A DNA stretch of 64,000 bases. Origin: an uncultured Ruegeria sp. (GTDB lineage: Bacteria; Pseudomonadota; Alphaproteobacteria; Rhodobacterales; Rhodobacteraceae). This document shows positions 18,977-28,449 of the stretch, one piece after another (the first letter of the stretch is position 1; each line of letters starts with the position of its first letter). The notes beneath the pieces were generated by a model. It saw nothing but the letters and a program-made list of their open reading frames with translations, ran no database searches and was not told the DNA's origin. The stretch covers positions 61,142 through 125,141 of the forward strand of contig NZ_CANMFF010000014.1 in assembly GCF_947497005.1 (NCBI RefSeq), written 5' to 3'. The position numbers were made by a program, and so were the translations under genes.

Positions 18977-20488
18977 TCAGACGAAAGCCGTCAGCATCCA
19001 GTAGATTGCGGCCGACATGGTTGCGGCAGCTGGCACAGTCACGATCCAGGCCGCCACGATCGTCATGAAATGCGACCGCCGTACCAACTTGCGCCGTCTG
19101 TATTCTTCCGGGGCAAGCCTGCGGGGCATCTCGCGCTGAGAATTGGTCTGCTTCCGCCGACGATCTGAGTGCCATTCGCGGTAGAAGCCGACGCCAAAGA
19201 CCGCACCAACGGCAATATGGGTCGAGCTGACCGGCAGGCCCAGCCAACTGGCCACAATGACCGTGATTGCCGCCGACAGCGCTACACAAAAGGCACGCAT
19301 CGGGTTCAGTTTTGTGATCTGGCTGCCCACCATCCGGATCAGCTTGGGGCCGAAAAGGAACAGACCAAATGAAATTCCGAACGCGCCGATGATCATCACC
19401 CACAGAGGGATCGAAACCTTCGTCGCGAAATCCCCGAACTCTGCCGCATGAACAATCGCCGCCAACGGACCAACCGCATTGGCCACGTCATTCGCGCCAT
19501 GGGCAAAGCTCAGAAACGTGGCCGAGATGACCAAAGGCAGGCCAAATAGGGTTTTCAGCGACCGCGTCCGGTTCTCCAGCCCTTCAGATTTGCGCCGCAC
19601 CCAGGGTACGGTGACGGACCAGGCCAGCAGACCCGCGCCCAACCCGATCAGCAGTGCCATCTCCAGATCAACATTAACGATCCGCTTCAGGCCTTTGACA
19701 GACAGATAGGTGGCAAAGGCCCCTGCCATCACCGCCACAAGGATGGGAACCCATTTGCGGGCTGCAGCAATCTTGTCGTCCTGATACTGGATCTTGACTT
19801 TGATCAACGCCAGAAAACCCGCCGCAACCACGCCCCCAAGTACCGGAGAGATCACCCAACTGGCCGCAATTGCGCTCATCGTGCCCCAGCTCACCGCGCT
19901 CAGGCCTGCTGCTGCAACCCCGGCACCCATGACCCCGCCCACAACCGAATGCGTGGTCGAGACCGGCGCACCGAGCCAGGTCGCCAGATTGACCCACATG
20001 GCCGAAGAGATCAAAGCCGCCATCATGGCCCAGATGAACACATCGCTGTTCTGCACCGAGGCCGGATCGATGATCCCCTTGGAGATGGTCGAGACCACAT
20101 CACCCCCGGCCAGCAATGCGCCCGCGCTTTCGGCAATGGCGGCAATCAAAATGGCGCCACCCATGGTCAGCGCGTTTGCTCCAACCGCCGGACCCATGTT
20201 GTTGGCCACATCATTGGCGCCGATATTAATCGCCATGTAGGCCCCAAACGCAGCCGCCGCGACGACAATATAATTGCCATCCGCCTGACCAAACAGAACG
20301 GCTGCTGTCAGCCCGGCTAGCGCCATGAAAGCCAGCGCAATGCCCGGTGCCAACATCGGGCGCGCCACATGCGTATTTGCGGTTTCGACGCGCGAAATCC
20401 GATTCAGGTCGCTGTCCAGCGCTTGCCAGCGTGGTTTTGGGTTTGTGTCAGACATTGGCTTGGCCGGATTTTGGAAGATCGCACGCAC
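18977..20488 (-). CDS. pit: Inorganic phosphate transporter (PiT family)
   Basis: A 503-residue inner-membrane phosphate:cation symporter. Both PiT signature repeats are present: GANDVANNMGPAVGANAL in the N-half and GANDVANAVGPLA in the C-half, each followed by STTHSVVGG or SSTHIAVGAV motifs. A basic cytoplasmic loop (RKSEGLENRTRSLK) lies near residue 310. I use the GTG at 20488 because AAGGAAA lies about eight bases upstream; the ATG at 20455 (MSDTNPKP) lacks a ribosome site. No PhoU-like DUF47 gene is beside it. Confidence 0.93.
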   Translation of the reverse strand: MRAIFQNPAKPMSDTNPKPRWQALDSDLNRISRVETANTHVARPMLAPGIALAFMALAGLTAAVLFGQADGNYIVVAAAAFGAYMAINIGANDVANNMGPAVGANALTMGGAILIAAIAESAGALLAGGDVVSTISKGIIDPASVQNSDVFIWAMMAALISSAMWVNLATWLGAPVSTTHSVVGGVMGAGVAAAGLSAVSWGTMSAIAASWVISPVLGGVVAAGFLALIKVKIQYQDDKIAAARKWVPILVAVMAGAFATYLSVKGLKRIVNVDLEMALLIGLGAGLLAWSVTVPWVRRKSEGLENRTRSLKTLFGLPLVISATFLSFAHGANDVANAVGPLAAIVHAAEFGDFATKVSIPLWVMIIGAFGISFGLFLFGPKLIRMVGSQITKLNPMRAFCVALSAAITVIVASWLGLPVSSTHIAVGAVFGVGFYREWHSDRRRKQTNSQREMPRRLAPEEYRRRKLVRRSHFMTIVAAWIVTVPAAATMSAAIYWMLTAFV

Positions 20489-20544
20489 CTAACGATTTCC
20501 TTTTCAAGGAGCAAGCTGGGCGCGATCAAATTGTCGCGAATTCG

Positions 20545-21003
20545 TTATAGTTGGCGGAGCAAGGCCTGCAATTCGGGTTCCCTTACACGCGTGGCCGCGT
20601 CAGCCGGTGAAAACCAGTTGCGCTCGCGCTGATCGGCTTCGGGATATTCCTCGGCCAATGCACGCACCGAAATCCGATACACGTTGGTCAAAACCGGCTG
20701 CGCTGATCCGTCCTTGAGGATCTTGTCATATGTGAAGCGGCCGAAGGGATCATTGTGAACGGCATCCGCGCGCACCCCGGCCTCTTCCCAGGCTTCCTGC
20801 AGGGCAGTTTCCGCACCATTCAGGCCATCGATTGGCCAGCCTTTTGGAATGATCCAGCGTCCGGTATCCCGGCTGGTGATCAACAAAACCTCTTCATGAT
20901 CTTCCTGGATACGCGTGCACAGAGCGGCAAACTGCACCCGTCGGGGGCGCAAGAATAGAGGTCGCCCGACCTCTTCCCAGATATTTCGCAGCCATACACT
21001 CAT
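20545..21003 (-). CDS. NUDIX hydrolase
   Basis: A 152-residue Nudix protein that hydrolyses nucleoside diphosphates linked to another group. The box reads PKGWPIDGLNGAETALQEAW then EEAGV; relative to the consensus the first Glu and the Arg are replaced (Leu and Gln), a change I recall from the alphaproteobacterial DIPP-like subgroup. The strand RVQFAALCTRIQEDHEEVLL precedes it. It sits upstream of the pit gene on the same strand. Substrate is unknown. Confidence 0.88.
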   Translation of the reverse strand: MSVWLRNIWEEVGRPLFLRPRRVQFAALCTRIQEDHEEVLLITSRDTGRWIIPKGWPIDGLNGAETALQEAWEEAGVRADAVHNDPFGRFTYDKILKDGSAQPVLTNVYRISVRALAEEYPEADQRERNWFSPADAATRVREPELQALLRQL

Positions 21004-21171
21004 AAGTGGCTCGTCAATCCAATTCCTGTTTTGGCAATGGGTGCGACATAACAGTGGAAAAGGTGAATTTCAATTTAACCTTCCAAAATTTTCCTGATTT
21101 TGACTGATTTTGGGGGTAAAACTAAGAATTTTGTGGGTTTTGAGTCGCATTTATGGAGTTTTGGCAAACAA

Positions 21172-23625
21172 CTAATCGCGCCTTCGCTTGACCCTCAGCG
21201 TGGGGTCGGCCTGTGTCGGATCTTCGGGCCATGGATGTTTGGGGTATTGCGCGCGCATATCTTTGCGCACATCCGCGTAAGAGCCCGCCCAAAATCCCGG
21301 AAGGTCGCGCGTGATCTGGATCGGGCGCTGCGCGGGTGACAGCAGGGTGATCTTCAAGGGTTGACCGCCGACCGCCGGATGCCGGGTCACGCCGAACACC
21401 TCCTGCAACCGGACCGAGATTTCAGGCACCGCCGCGCTGTAATCTATCGGCACCTTGCGCCCCAGAGGCGTTTGGAACGATCCCGGCGCGCGCCTGTCCA
21501 ATTCCTGCGTCTGCGCCCAATCCAGCCGTGCACGCAGGGCAGGCAACAGGTCGAACCGCTTCCAGCCCTCTGCATTCTTTACACCTGACAGCATGGGTAG
21601 CAGCCAGTCGTCCAATTCGGTCATCAGGCCCTCGATCGAGAAATCGGGCAGGTTAATCCCGTCCGCACGCACCAGCTCGACCCGGGCCGCCAACCGCGCC
21701 GCGGCGCCGTCCAGCCGCAAACCCAGATCGCGCACCCCGTCCAGCATCGCCCGCGCCACGTCTTCGTCCGGGACGTCCTTCCAGATGCGGTCATCCAACG
21801 TGATTGCACCGAACCGCTCCTGTTGCCGCGACACAACCCGCCGGTCGCGTTTTGACCACGCACAACTCTCGACCCATTTGATCTGATCCGCGAACTGATC
21901 GCGGATTTCCCGTTCCGAGATCTGGGCGGCCATCCGCACCTTGGCCTCACGCGGGTTCCCGTCGGTGTCAGTAACAACCAGAAACGGGGCGTTGGCCAAC
22001 GTGTCGCTACTGTCCAGACCAACACCTTTTCCACCCGACAGTACGTAACGCGGCGCATCGCCCTTGCGTCGTTGCCCGATGCGGTCAGGATAAGCGAGGG
22101 CGGCCATGGCGGCGGGGCTCACGTCAGCAGAGTCGCCCGTGGCCTGTTTCCGCAGCCGTTTGGCTTCGGAATTTATCCGATCCACGGCACCCATGTTTAC
22201 CTGCCAGACGCGGTTGCGTTGAAAGGCCCGGACGTCCCGCAGCGCCTCTTGCCGCAAGGCGATATCCACCGGGGCACCACGCAGAGGGTCACGTTCGGCC
22301 ATCAATGCGGCCAGAGGCGCGGCCTTTGGCCCGGCACGCACAAGCATATGCCCCAACCGGGGATGCAAGGGCAGCGCGGCCAGCGCCCGACCGTGTTCGG
22401 TGATCCGCCCCTTCTCATCCAGTGCGCCTAGCATTTTCAGCAACACACGTGCCTCGGCCATCGTTCCTTCGGGTGGCGGTGTCAGAAAGGCGAGGTCGGT
22501 GGTGGCAGCGCCCCATAGGGCCAGCTCCAGCGCCAGTCCGGTCAAGTCCGCAGCCTCGATTTCGGCAGGCGGATAGGCGGCCAGTGCACCTTCCTCACCT
22601 TTCGACCAAAGCCGGTAACAAACCCCTTCTGCTACACGTCCCGCACGGCCTGCACGCTGGGTGGCCTCGGCCCGTGTCACCCGTTCAGTCACCAGCCGCG
22701 ACATGCCCGATCCCGGATCAAACCGCGCCCGTCGGGCCTGCCCCATGTCCACCACGACCTTGATATCGGGGATGGTCAGCGAGGTTTCGGCAATCGATGT
22801 CGCCAGCACCACTTTGCGGCCTTGTTCAGCAGGGGCAATCGCCGCACGCTGTGCTGCAAAAGGCATGGCACCAAACAGCGGGCGCACCACGCAACTATCG
22901 GGCAAACATCCGCTCAGCGCACCTTCTGCTCGCCGAATCTCACCTTCGCCTGGCAGAAAAACCAGCACCCCGCCGCCTGCCTTACGCGTTTCGCGCTCGG
23001 CCTGCGTCACCAGATCGATCAGCGCATCCAACCGTCGCGCTTGCGCGCCCAAAGGTCGTTCCAGCCAGCGCGTCTCAACCGGAAAGCTGCGCCCCTCTGA
23101 CGTGACCAACGGTGCTGTCATCAACTGGCCAACGGGGTCTGCATCCAGCGTCGCGGACATGGCCAGCAAAATCAGATCGTCCCGCAGCACACCCGTCACC
23201 TCGAGGCACAAGGCCAACCCCAGATCGGCGTTCAGCGATCGTTCGTGGAATTCGTCAAAGATCACCGCGCTGACGCCGGGCAGATCCGGATCGGATTGCA
23301 GCATCCGCGTCAGGATGCCTTCGGTCACCACCTCGATCCGGGTGTCCTTTGACACTTTTGCATCGCCCCGCACGCGGTAACCAACGGTTTGGCCGACACG
23401 TTCACAGAGGGTCTCCGCCATCCGCTCGGCCGCGGCCCGTGCCGCCAGCCGCCGAGGCTCCAGCATCACGATCTTGCCGTCGCACAATCCCGCCTCGAGC
23501 ATTGCCAGAGGCACCCGCGTGGTCTTGCCCGCCCCGGGCGGCGCCTGCAGCACTGCACGTCCATGCGCACGCAGCGTGTCCAGCAGTTCGGGAATGGCGT
23601 CGTCGATGGGCAGGCGTATTGTCAT
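21172..23625 (-). CDS. hrpB: ATP-dependent helicase HrpB
   Basis: A DExH-box helicase of 817 residues from ATG 23625, close to the 820 usual for HrpB. Motif I QAPPGAGKTTRVPL, motif II DEFHERSL, motif III SATLDADP, motif VI QRAGRAGR; the HA2/OB-like C-terminal HrpB domain follows and ends LRVKRRRD. ATG 23625 (MTIRLPIDD) has AAGGG upstream; the frame extends to 23769 without family similarity. Divergent from meaB. The physiological substrate is not established in alphaproteobacteria. Confidence 0.95.
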   Translation of the reverse strand: MTIRLPIDDAIPELLDTLRAHGRAVLQAPPGAGKTTRVPLAMLEAGLCDGKIVMLEPRRLAARAAAERMAETLCERVGQTVGYRVRGDAKVSKDTRIEVVTEGILTRMLQSDPDLPGVSAVIFDEFHERSLNADLGLALCLEVTGVLRDDLILLAMSATLDADPVGQLMTAPLVTSEGRSFPVETRWLERPLGAQARRLDALIDLVTQAERETRKAGGGVLVFLPGEGEIRRAEGALSGCLPDSCVVRPLFGAMPFAAQRAAIAPAEQGRKVVLATSIAETSLTIPDIKVVVDMGQARRARFDPGSGMSRLVTERVTRAEATQRAGRAGRVAEGVCYRLWSKGEEGALAAYPPAEIEAADLTGLALELALWGAATTDLAFLTPPPEGTMAEARVLLKMLGALDEKGRITEHGRALAALPLHPRLGHMLVRAGPKAAPLAALMAERDPLRGAPVDIALRQEALRDVRAFQRNRVWQVNMGAVDRINSEAKRLRKQATGDSADVSPAAMAALAYPDRIGQRRKGDAPRYVLSGGKGVGLDSSDTLANAPFLVVTDTDGNPREAKVRMAAQISEREIRDQFADQIKWVESCAWSKRDRRVVSRQQERFGAITLDDRIWKDVPDEDVARAMLDGVRDLGLRLDGAAARLAARVELVRADGINLPDFSIEGLMTELDDWLLPMLSGVKNAEGWKRFDLLPALRARLDWAQTQELDRRAPGSFQTPLGRKVPIDYSAAVPEISVRLQEVFGVTRHPAVGGQPLKITLLSPAQRPIQITRDLPGFWAGSYADVRKDMRAQYPKHPWPEDPTQADPTLRVKRRRD

Positions 23626-23798
23626 CCGGCCCTTATCCGCCATCGCGCAGGTGGCGTCCAGTTCCCCGCAGTTGTAGGCTGCCTGCTCGCGCACGAAATG
23701 ACGCAGCTTCTGCATTGATCGCATTTCCTGCCACCTCCGGTCTGGACAAACGCCCCCGGAGCACGGCAACTATCCTTGCCTCAAGGATCGGGACAGGA

Positions 23799-24770
23799 AT
23801 GCAGACAGACAGCCTTAGCGACAGGATTTTGAAGGGCGAGCGCCGGGCGCTGGCGCGCGCAATCACTCTGGTGGAAAGCAACCGCACTGATCATCGTGCT
23901 CAGGCCAGCGCGCTTTTGGCACAGCTTGCCGGATCGGGGCGGCAGGCGCTGCGGATCGGTCTGTCGGGTACTCCGGGTGTTGGGAAATCCACCTTCATCG
24001 AAAGCTTTGGCATGAAGTTGACGGGGCAGGGGCTACGCGTCGCGGTTCTGGCGGTCGATCCCAGCTCGGCCCGTTCGGGTGGTTCGATTCTGGGGGACAA
24101 GACCCGGATGGAACGCCTGAGCCGGGAAAAGAACGCTTTCATTCGGCCATCGCCCAGCCAAAGCCACCTTGGCGGCGTTGCCCGACGTACCCGTGAAGCC
24201 ATCGCCCTGTGCGAGGCCGCAGGCTATGACGTAGTGCTGATAGAAACTGTAGGCGTGGGGCAATCGGAAACGGTGGTGTCCGAGTTGTCAGACCTGTTCC
24301 TGCTGCTGCTGGCCCCGGCTGGCGGTGATGAATTGCAGGGCGTCAAACGAGGCATCATGGAAATGGCGGATATTATTCTGATCAACAAGGCGGATGGCGA
24401 CCTGAAGGCCACGGCGACACGGACCTGTGCCGATTATGCAGGCGCACTGCGTCTGTTGCGTAAACGCCCACAGGACCCCAAATTCTTTCCCAAGGCTATG
24501 ACCGTATCTGCAGTCGAAGAGCAGGGGCTTGAACAGGCCTGGGACGAGATGCAGTCCCTGATCCAATGGCGTCGCGACAATGGTATTTGGGAGGCCAACC
24601 GTGCCGCGCAGGCACGTTACTGGTTCGATCAGGAGGTGCGTCACGCCCTTCTTGCCCGCCTTGACACGCCGCAAGCCAAGGCCGAGATGGAACGACTGAA
24701 CGCCGAGGTTTCGGCCGGACATCTGAATCCCGTCAGCGCGGCCGAGGAGCTGCTCAGTACGCTGACCTGA
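23799..24770 (+). CDS. meaB: Methylmalonyl-CoA mutase-associated GTPase MeaB
   Basis: A 323-residue G3E-family P-loop GTPase that protects and gates cofactor loading of adenosylcobalamin-dependent methylmalonyl-CoA mutase. Walker A GLSGTPGVGKSTFIE near residue 60, the ArgK-type VLAVDPSSARSGGSILGDKT, IETVGVGQSE (G3 region) and ILINKADGD (G4, NKAD). The ATG at 23799 follows GGGACAGGA. The mutase itself is not in the window. The frame is open far upstream, over hrpB, but that is antisense sequence. Confidence 0.95.
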   Translation: MQTDSLSDRILKGERRALARAITLVESNRTDHRAQASALLAQLAGSGRQALRIGLSGTPGVGKSTFIESFGMKLTGQGLRVAVLAVDPSSARSGGSILGDKTRMERLSREKNAFIRPSPSQSHLGGVARRTREAIALCEAAGYDVVLIETVGVGQSETVVSELSDLFLLLLAPAGGDELQGVKRGIMEMADIILINKADGDLKATATRTCADYAGALRLLRKRPQDPKFFPKAMTVSAVEEQGLEQAWDEMQSLIQWRRDNGIWEANRAAQARYWFDQEVRHALLARLDTPQAKAEMERLNAEVSAGHLNPVSAAEELLSTLT

Positions 24771-24956
24771 AAAGGCCGAAAGGGGCAGGGTTTCTCAGGC
24801 CCGCGCAAAATGAAAGATTTCGCGCAGCCTGTCTTGACCCTCCCTGTGATTCCCACTACACGCATCCAACCAGTTTTCGGGCGCGACTTCGGGTTGTGCC
24901 CCTTGTGATTTGGCCGAGGGCTTTGTGCCCGGCCTCCAGATACAAAGGAATAAACC

Positions 24957-25244
24957 ATGTCGCGCCGTTGCGAACTGACCGGAAAAGGCCCGATGACTGG
25001 CAACAATGTCAGCCACGCCAAAAACAGAACTCGTCGTCGTTTTCTGCCAAACCTGAACGACGTTACCCTGCAGTCCGAGACTCTGGGTCGCGGTGTTAAG
25101 CTGCGCATCTCGGCCGCTGCCCTGCGTTCGGTTGACCACCGTGGTGGTCTGGACGCGTTCCTGGCCAAAGCCAAGGACGATGAACTGTCGGCGAATGCTC
25201 TGAAAGTGAAAAAGGAAATCGCCAAGGCACAAGCCACGGCCTAA
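24957..25244 (+). CDS. rpmB: 50S ribosomal protein L28
   Basis: A 95-residue ribosomal protein. The N-terminus MSRRCELTGKGPMTGNNVSH and the RTRRRFLPNL stretch are diagnostic, followed by LRISAAALRSVDHRGGLDAF and an alanine-lysine-rich tail. AAAGGA precedes the ATG. A strong terminator follows, so it is a monocistronic transcript. Confidence 0.98.
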   Translation: MSRRCELTGKGPMTGNNVSHAKNRTRRRFLPNLNDVTLQSETLGRGVKLRISAAALRSVDHRGGLDAFLAKAKDDELSANALKVKKEIAKAQATA

Positions 25245-25267
25245 GCCTTTTCGCTTATGGAATTTCA

Positions 25268-25304
25268 GGCCCCGTACCCTTGTGGCGCGGGGCTTTTTCT
25301 TTTT
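25268..25304 (+). terminator. Rho-independent terminator after rpmB
   Basis: GGCCCCG, a short loop region (TACCCTTGTGG), CGCGGGGC and then TTTTTCTTTTT, 24 bp after the rpmB stop. Confidence 0.85.
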
Positions 25305-25651
25305 GAGCCGCCTGTTACTGCCTTACATTGTTTTCAATTTCGAAATTATTTTTCGCTATTGGTGAATTGCTTCACATACGGAATTCCGAATCTGACCTAG
25401 GGTCACTGTCATTCATCAGGCGGGGGCCACATTATGACGTTAAAAAGTTTCTACCTTTTCCTGTTCCTAGCCGCGGTTTTTCGCAAAGCAATTTCGGCTT
25501 GCACGCGGATGCAGCGCAGGGTGAACCGGTCCCACACCAGCTTCAATACAAGCAAGGTGAAAAGACCGGAAATAGACTACTGAAATCAGCTTCAAGCGCG
25601 ACCCTTTGGCGCTTGAAGCCACTCTGCTGACTGACCTATACCGGGGTCAGA
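25305..25651. other. AT-richer spacer with a perfect 11-bp hairpin and no convincing gene
   Basis: An ATG at 25434 opens a 49-codon frame (MTLKSFYLFLFLAAVF at its start) that looks like a signal peptide followed by unlikely sequence. A neighbouring frame has a better continuation (GLHADAAQGEPVPHQ), so a frameshifted small secreted protein is possible. At 25589-25599 and 25609-25619 lie perfect 11-bp inverted arms (GCTTCAAGCGC) around a 9-nt loop, without a T-run. Confidence 0.4.
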
Positions 25652-26002
25652 ATGAGACCTGCAATAGCCAGATTCCTGCCCTACATTTTGTCCGTGCTTT
25701 TGGTTCTGACCGGGCAGGGCATCGCTGTTTCGCGTGGCATGGAAAGGGCAGTTGGTCAGATGGTGCTGTGCACGGGCGCCGGGCCAGTCGTTGTCTATAA
25801 GGACGAAGACGGACAACCTACTGCACCGCCACACTACTGCCCGGATTATGCGCTGTCCCTGATGGGCGCGATTGCCGTACCCGCCACATCCTTGCCGACA
25901 GCGCCGGAGCTGACGCAACCTGTACCGCTGAGGCATCTGGGCGACCAAATCGCTTTGCCGGTCCCCGGAACCTCGGCCCGCGCGCCGCCTGTATATGTTT
26001 GA
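25652..26002 (+). CDS. DUF2946-like periplasmic/membrane protein, copper-associated
   Basis: A 116-residue protein with an N-terminal hydrophobic signal (FLPYILSVLLVLTGQGIAVS) and a Cys pair in MVLCTGAG and HYCPDYA, the arrangement of DUF2946-type heavy-metal proteins. It lies 40 bp upstream of the PCu(A)C copper chaperone gene on the same strand, so a copper role is inferred from context. The Pro-rich C-terminus is poorly conserved-looking. Confidence 0.65.
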   Translation: MRPAIARFLPYILSVLLVLTGQGIAVSRGMERAVGQMVLCTGAGPVVVYKDEDGQPTAPPHYCPDYALSLMGAIAVPATSLPTAPELTQPVPLRHLGDQIALPVPGTSARAPPVYV

Positions 26003-26042
26003 AAACAAACCATTTTCAATCCTAAAACACAGGAGAGGCACG

Positions 26043-26483
26043 ATGTCCCTCAAAACCACTCTGCTTGCAACTCTGGCCGCTGTAACATTGGCCATCCCCG
26101 GTTTTGCCGAAGGCACCATCACAGTTGATGACGCCTATGCCCGGTCGTCGGGCAAAACCGCCAAAGCCGGCGCCGCGTTCATGATGATCCAGAATCAGGG
26201 CGATACAGACGACCGTTTGATTGGCGTGACGTCTGAAGCCGCCGCTCGGGTTGAGCTGCATACGCATAAAGTCGATGACAACGGCGTGGCCAAGATGGTG
26301 CATGTCGAAGAGGGCTTTGCGATTCCGGCAGGCGAGACCCACATGCTGAAACGCGGTGGTGACCATGTGATGTTCATGGGGCTGACCGCTCCGTTTGAAC
26401 AAGACGCCACGGTTCCGGTAACGCTGATCTTTGAAAAGGCTGGTGAGGTCGAGATCGAAATCCTCGTCGATCTGAAGCGTTAG
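26043..26483 (+). CDS. Periplasmic copper chaperone PCu(A)C
   Basis: A 146-residue exported copper(I) chaperone that delivers copper toward the CuA site of cytochrome oxidase. Signal peptide MSLKTTLLATLAAVTLAIPG to AEG, mature start TITVDDAYARSS. The Met/His copper motif is visible: LHTHKVDDNGVAKMVHV then THMLKRGGDHVMFMGL. The ATG at 26043 has CAGGAGAGGCACG upstream; the frame is open to 25995 but unsupported. Operon with the DUF2946-like gene. Confidence 0.92.
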   Translation: MSLKTTLLATLAAVTLAIPGFAEGTITVDDAYARSSGKTAKAGAAFMMIQNQGDTDDRLIGVTSEAAARVELHTHKVDDNGVAKMVHVEEGFAIPAGETHMLKRGGDHVMFMGLTAPFEQDATVPVTLIFEKAGEVEIEILVDLKR

Positions 26484-26560
26484 GACAAGGGCGGCCACGG
26501 ATCACATTCGAACTAAGGCAACACCTGTCTTCGGGCCGCGCTGCGGCCGTCATCCATATG

Positions 26561-26585
26561 TCAGGCCGGGCATTGCCCGGCCTGA
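26561..26585. terminator. Strong intergenic hairpin between convergent genes
   Basis: Perfect 11-bp arms TCAGGCCGGGC and GCCCGGCCTGA around a 3-nt loop, between the 3' ends of the copper chaperone gene and the HdeD-like gene. There is no clear T-run on either side, so termination is inferred from position and stability. Confidence 0.5.
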
Positions 26586-26608
26586 TAGCGTTGTGACAAG
26601 TGCTGGTA

Positions 26609-27217
26609 CTATTTGTTGATGGTTTTCATGCCGACACGGTCGCCGGCCTGTCGGAACCGGGAGGCCAGCCAGAACATGACGGCTGCCATGGCCAGAGCTG
26701 AAAACGCGATGCCCCATCCCAATGCAACAAGTGCGACTGTCGGCCAGATCATCAAAATAAGCCCGACGACAAGCGCAACGAACCCTGAGACACGCATGGA
26801 TCCGCGTTGCGGGTCTCTTTCTTGCATCTGCCCTGCGGCCGCCAGTGAGCCGATTCCGATGATCAGCGCCCACGCGCCCATCAGGAAAAAGGCCAGTTTG
26901 ACCGTACCTTCCGGCCAGATCAGCAGAATAAGCCCGATCAGCAGTGCGCCAATCGCCGCGCCGCCCAGCACGCCGCGTCGTCCGACCCCCAAAAGCGTCA
27001 GGCCGCCATCGAGGATCAGCAGCACACCGACCAGTCGCAACAGGATTGCAATGCTGCCCGACGGCCAGAACAGGGCGGCAATGCCGACAAGTCCTGCCAG
27101 AATCCCGCGCAGCAGAAAGGTCCACCACAGGCTGGAAAGCTGCTCTCCCAGCATGTCGCGCCCGGCCATGCTGTCTTCTTCCAGAATTTCACCGGTCCGG
27201 GGATCTTGATCGGTCAT
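26609..27217 (-). CDS. HdeD family (DUF308) membrane protein
   Basis: A 202-residue inner-membrane protein with six helices in paired repeats, each pair containing a Trp-Pro turn: ALFWPSGSIAILLRLVGVLL, LLIWPEGTVKLAFFLMGAWA, LMIWPTVALVALGWGIAF. This is the DUF308/HdeD pattern linked to acid resistance in E. coli. GGAGGACCAGCC precedes the ATG. Convergent with the copper chaperone gene. Confidence 0.88.
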   Translation of the reverse strand: MTDQDPRTGEILEEDSMAGRDMLGEQLSSLWWTFLLRGILAGLVGIAALFWPSGSIAILLRLVGVLLILDGGLTLLGVGRRGVLGGAAIGALLIGLILLIWPEGTVKLAFFLMGAWALIIGIGSLAAAGQMQERDPQRGSMRVSGFVALVVGLILMIWPTVALVALGWGIAFSALAMAAVMFWLASRFRQAGDRVGMKTINK

Positions 27218-27278
27218 GGCTGGTCCTCCAGTCGTTTCGGATATAGTTTACACAAATTAAACCAGCGTTGTCTGCACC

Positions 27279-27977
27279 TTAAGAGTGTCGCGTAAACAAT
27301 TGCCCGACCCATCGCGGAACCGTTTGCGTGGCCTGGCCGATGACCCTCTCGTCAAACCCGGATGCACCCAGCGACGGTTCCAGATTGATTTCGATCGTCC
27401 GTGCGCCCGCCGCTTGTGCTTCGTGCACAAAGGCCGCTGCCGGATAAACCTGACCCGAGGTGCCAATAGCGGCAAAAAGAAACGCGCTGGCCAGATGATC
27501 GTAAATCTCGTCCATGAAATACGGCATCTCGCCGAACCAGACCACATCGGGCCTGGCCGTAGGCTGCGCGCAGGCAGGGCAGGGCTCCCCTACCGCCATC
27601 TCAGACGGGGCAGTCCAGCGATGACCGCAAGCCGAACATAAGGCGCCCGCCAACGTTCCGTGCATGTGGATGACATCCGTCGCGCCACCCGCCTCATGCA
27701 GACTGTCCACGTTCTGGGTCACGATCACAACCTCTCCGGGCCAGTCCCGTTGCAATCGGGCCAGTGCTTCGTGCGCAGCATTGGGCTGAACTTTGGCGGC
27801 CTGAACACGGCGCGCATTGTAAAACCCCTGAACCAGTGCCGGGTCGCGCGCGAACCCGTCCGGTGTCGCGACATCCTCGATCCGGTTTTGCGCCCATAAC
27901 CCACCCTCGTCGCGAAAGGTGCTCAGCCCGCTTTCGGCCGAAATTCCGGCTCCGGTCAGAATGACGATCTTTTCCAT
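27279..27977 (-). CDS. cobB: NAD-dependent protein deacylase (sirtuin, CobB)
   Basis: A 232-residue class III sirtuin that removes acyl groups from lysines using NAD. NAD site VILTGAGISAESGLSTFRD, VTQNVDSLHEAGG with the catalytic His in IHMHGTLAGALC, and the zinc cysteines in CSACGHRW and PCPACAQP. FGEMPYF and IGTSGQVYPAA complete the fold. The ATG at 27977 (MEKIVILTG) follows GGGGAA. Its start is only 28 bp from the divergent phosphatase start, so the two promoters must overlap or lie inside each other's genes. Confidence 0.95.
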   Translation of the reverse strand: MEKIVILTGAGISAESGLSTFRDEGGLWAQNRIEDVATPDGFARDPALVQGFYNARRVQAAKVQPNAAHEALARLQRDWPGEVVIVTQNVDSLHEAGGATDVIHMHGTLAGALCSACGHRWTAPSEMAVGEPCPACAQPTARPDVVWFGEMPYFMDEIYDHLASAFLFAAIGTSGQVYPAAAFVHEAQAAGARTIEINLEPSLGASGFDERVIGQATQTVPRWVGQLFTRHS

Positions 27978-28005
27978 TTCCCCGCCGCGCGGTACACCAT
28001 TACGC

Positions 28006-28449
28006 ATGTCACACCGTATCCTCTTTGTCTGTTTGGGCAATATCTGCCGTTCGCCTGCTGCCGAGGGCGTATTTCGCGCCCGTGCGCCGCATCATGTAAC
28101 CGATAGTGCCGGAACCATGGGCTGGCATGCAGGCAACCCGCCTTATAGTCCAATGCAAGTGGCGGCGAAGGGCAGAGATATCGACCTCAGCGATCTGCGC
28201 GCCCGTCAGTTCTGTGCCGCTGATTTCGACCGGTTCGACCTGATCATCGGCATGGACGCCAACAACATCGCCGATATCGAGGACCTGCGCCCAATGGGCA
28301 ACGATACCCCGGTGCACCTGTTGACCGCTTTCGCGCCCGAAACCGGGGCGGATCATGTGCCTGACCCGTATTACACAAGGAATTTCGATGGCGCGCTAGA
28401 CCTGATCGAAGCAGCGGTCGAAGGCCTTACCGCGCATCTGGACGCTTAA
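28006..28449 (+). CDS. Low-molecular-weight protein-tyrosine phosphatase
   Basis: A 147-residue phosphatase. The P-loop is FVCLGNICRSPAAEG at the extreme N-terminus (C-x5-R, Cys near residue 9) and the general acid Asp is in VPDPYYTRNFDGALDLI. Length is typical. The gene is divergent from cobB and its last 4 bp overlap the convergent LysR gene. Substrate unknown. Confidence 0.95.
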   Translation: MSHRILFVCLGNICRSPAAEGVFRARAPHHVTDSAGTMGWHAGNPPYSPMQVAAKGRDIDLSDLRARQFCAADFDRFDLIIGMDANNIADIEDLRPMGNDTPVHLLTAFAPETGADHVPDPYYTRNFDGALDLIEAAVEGLTAHLDA

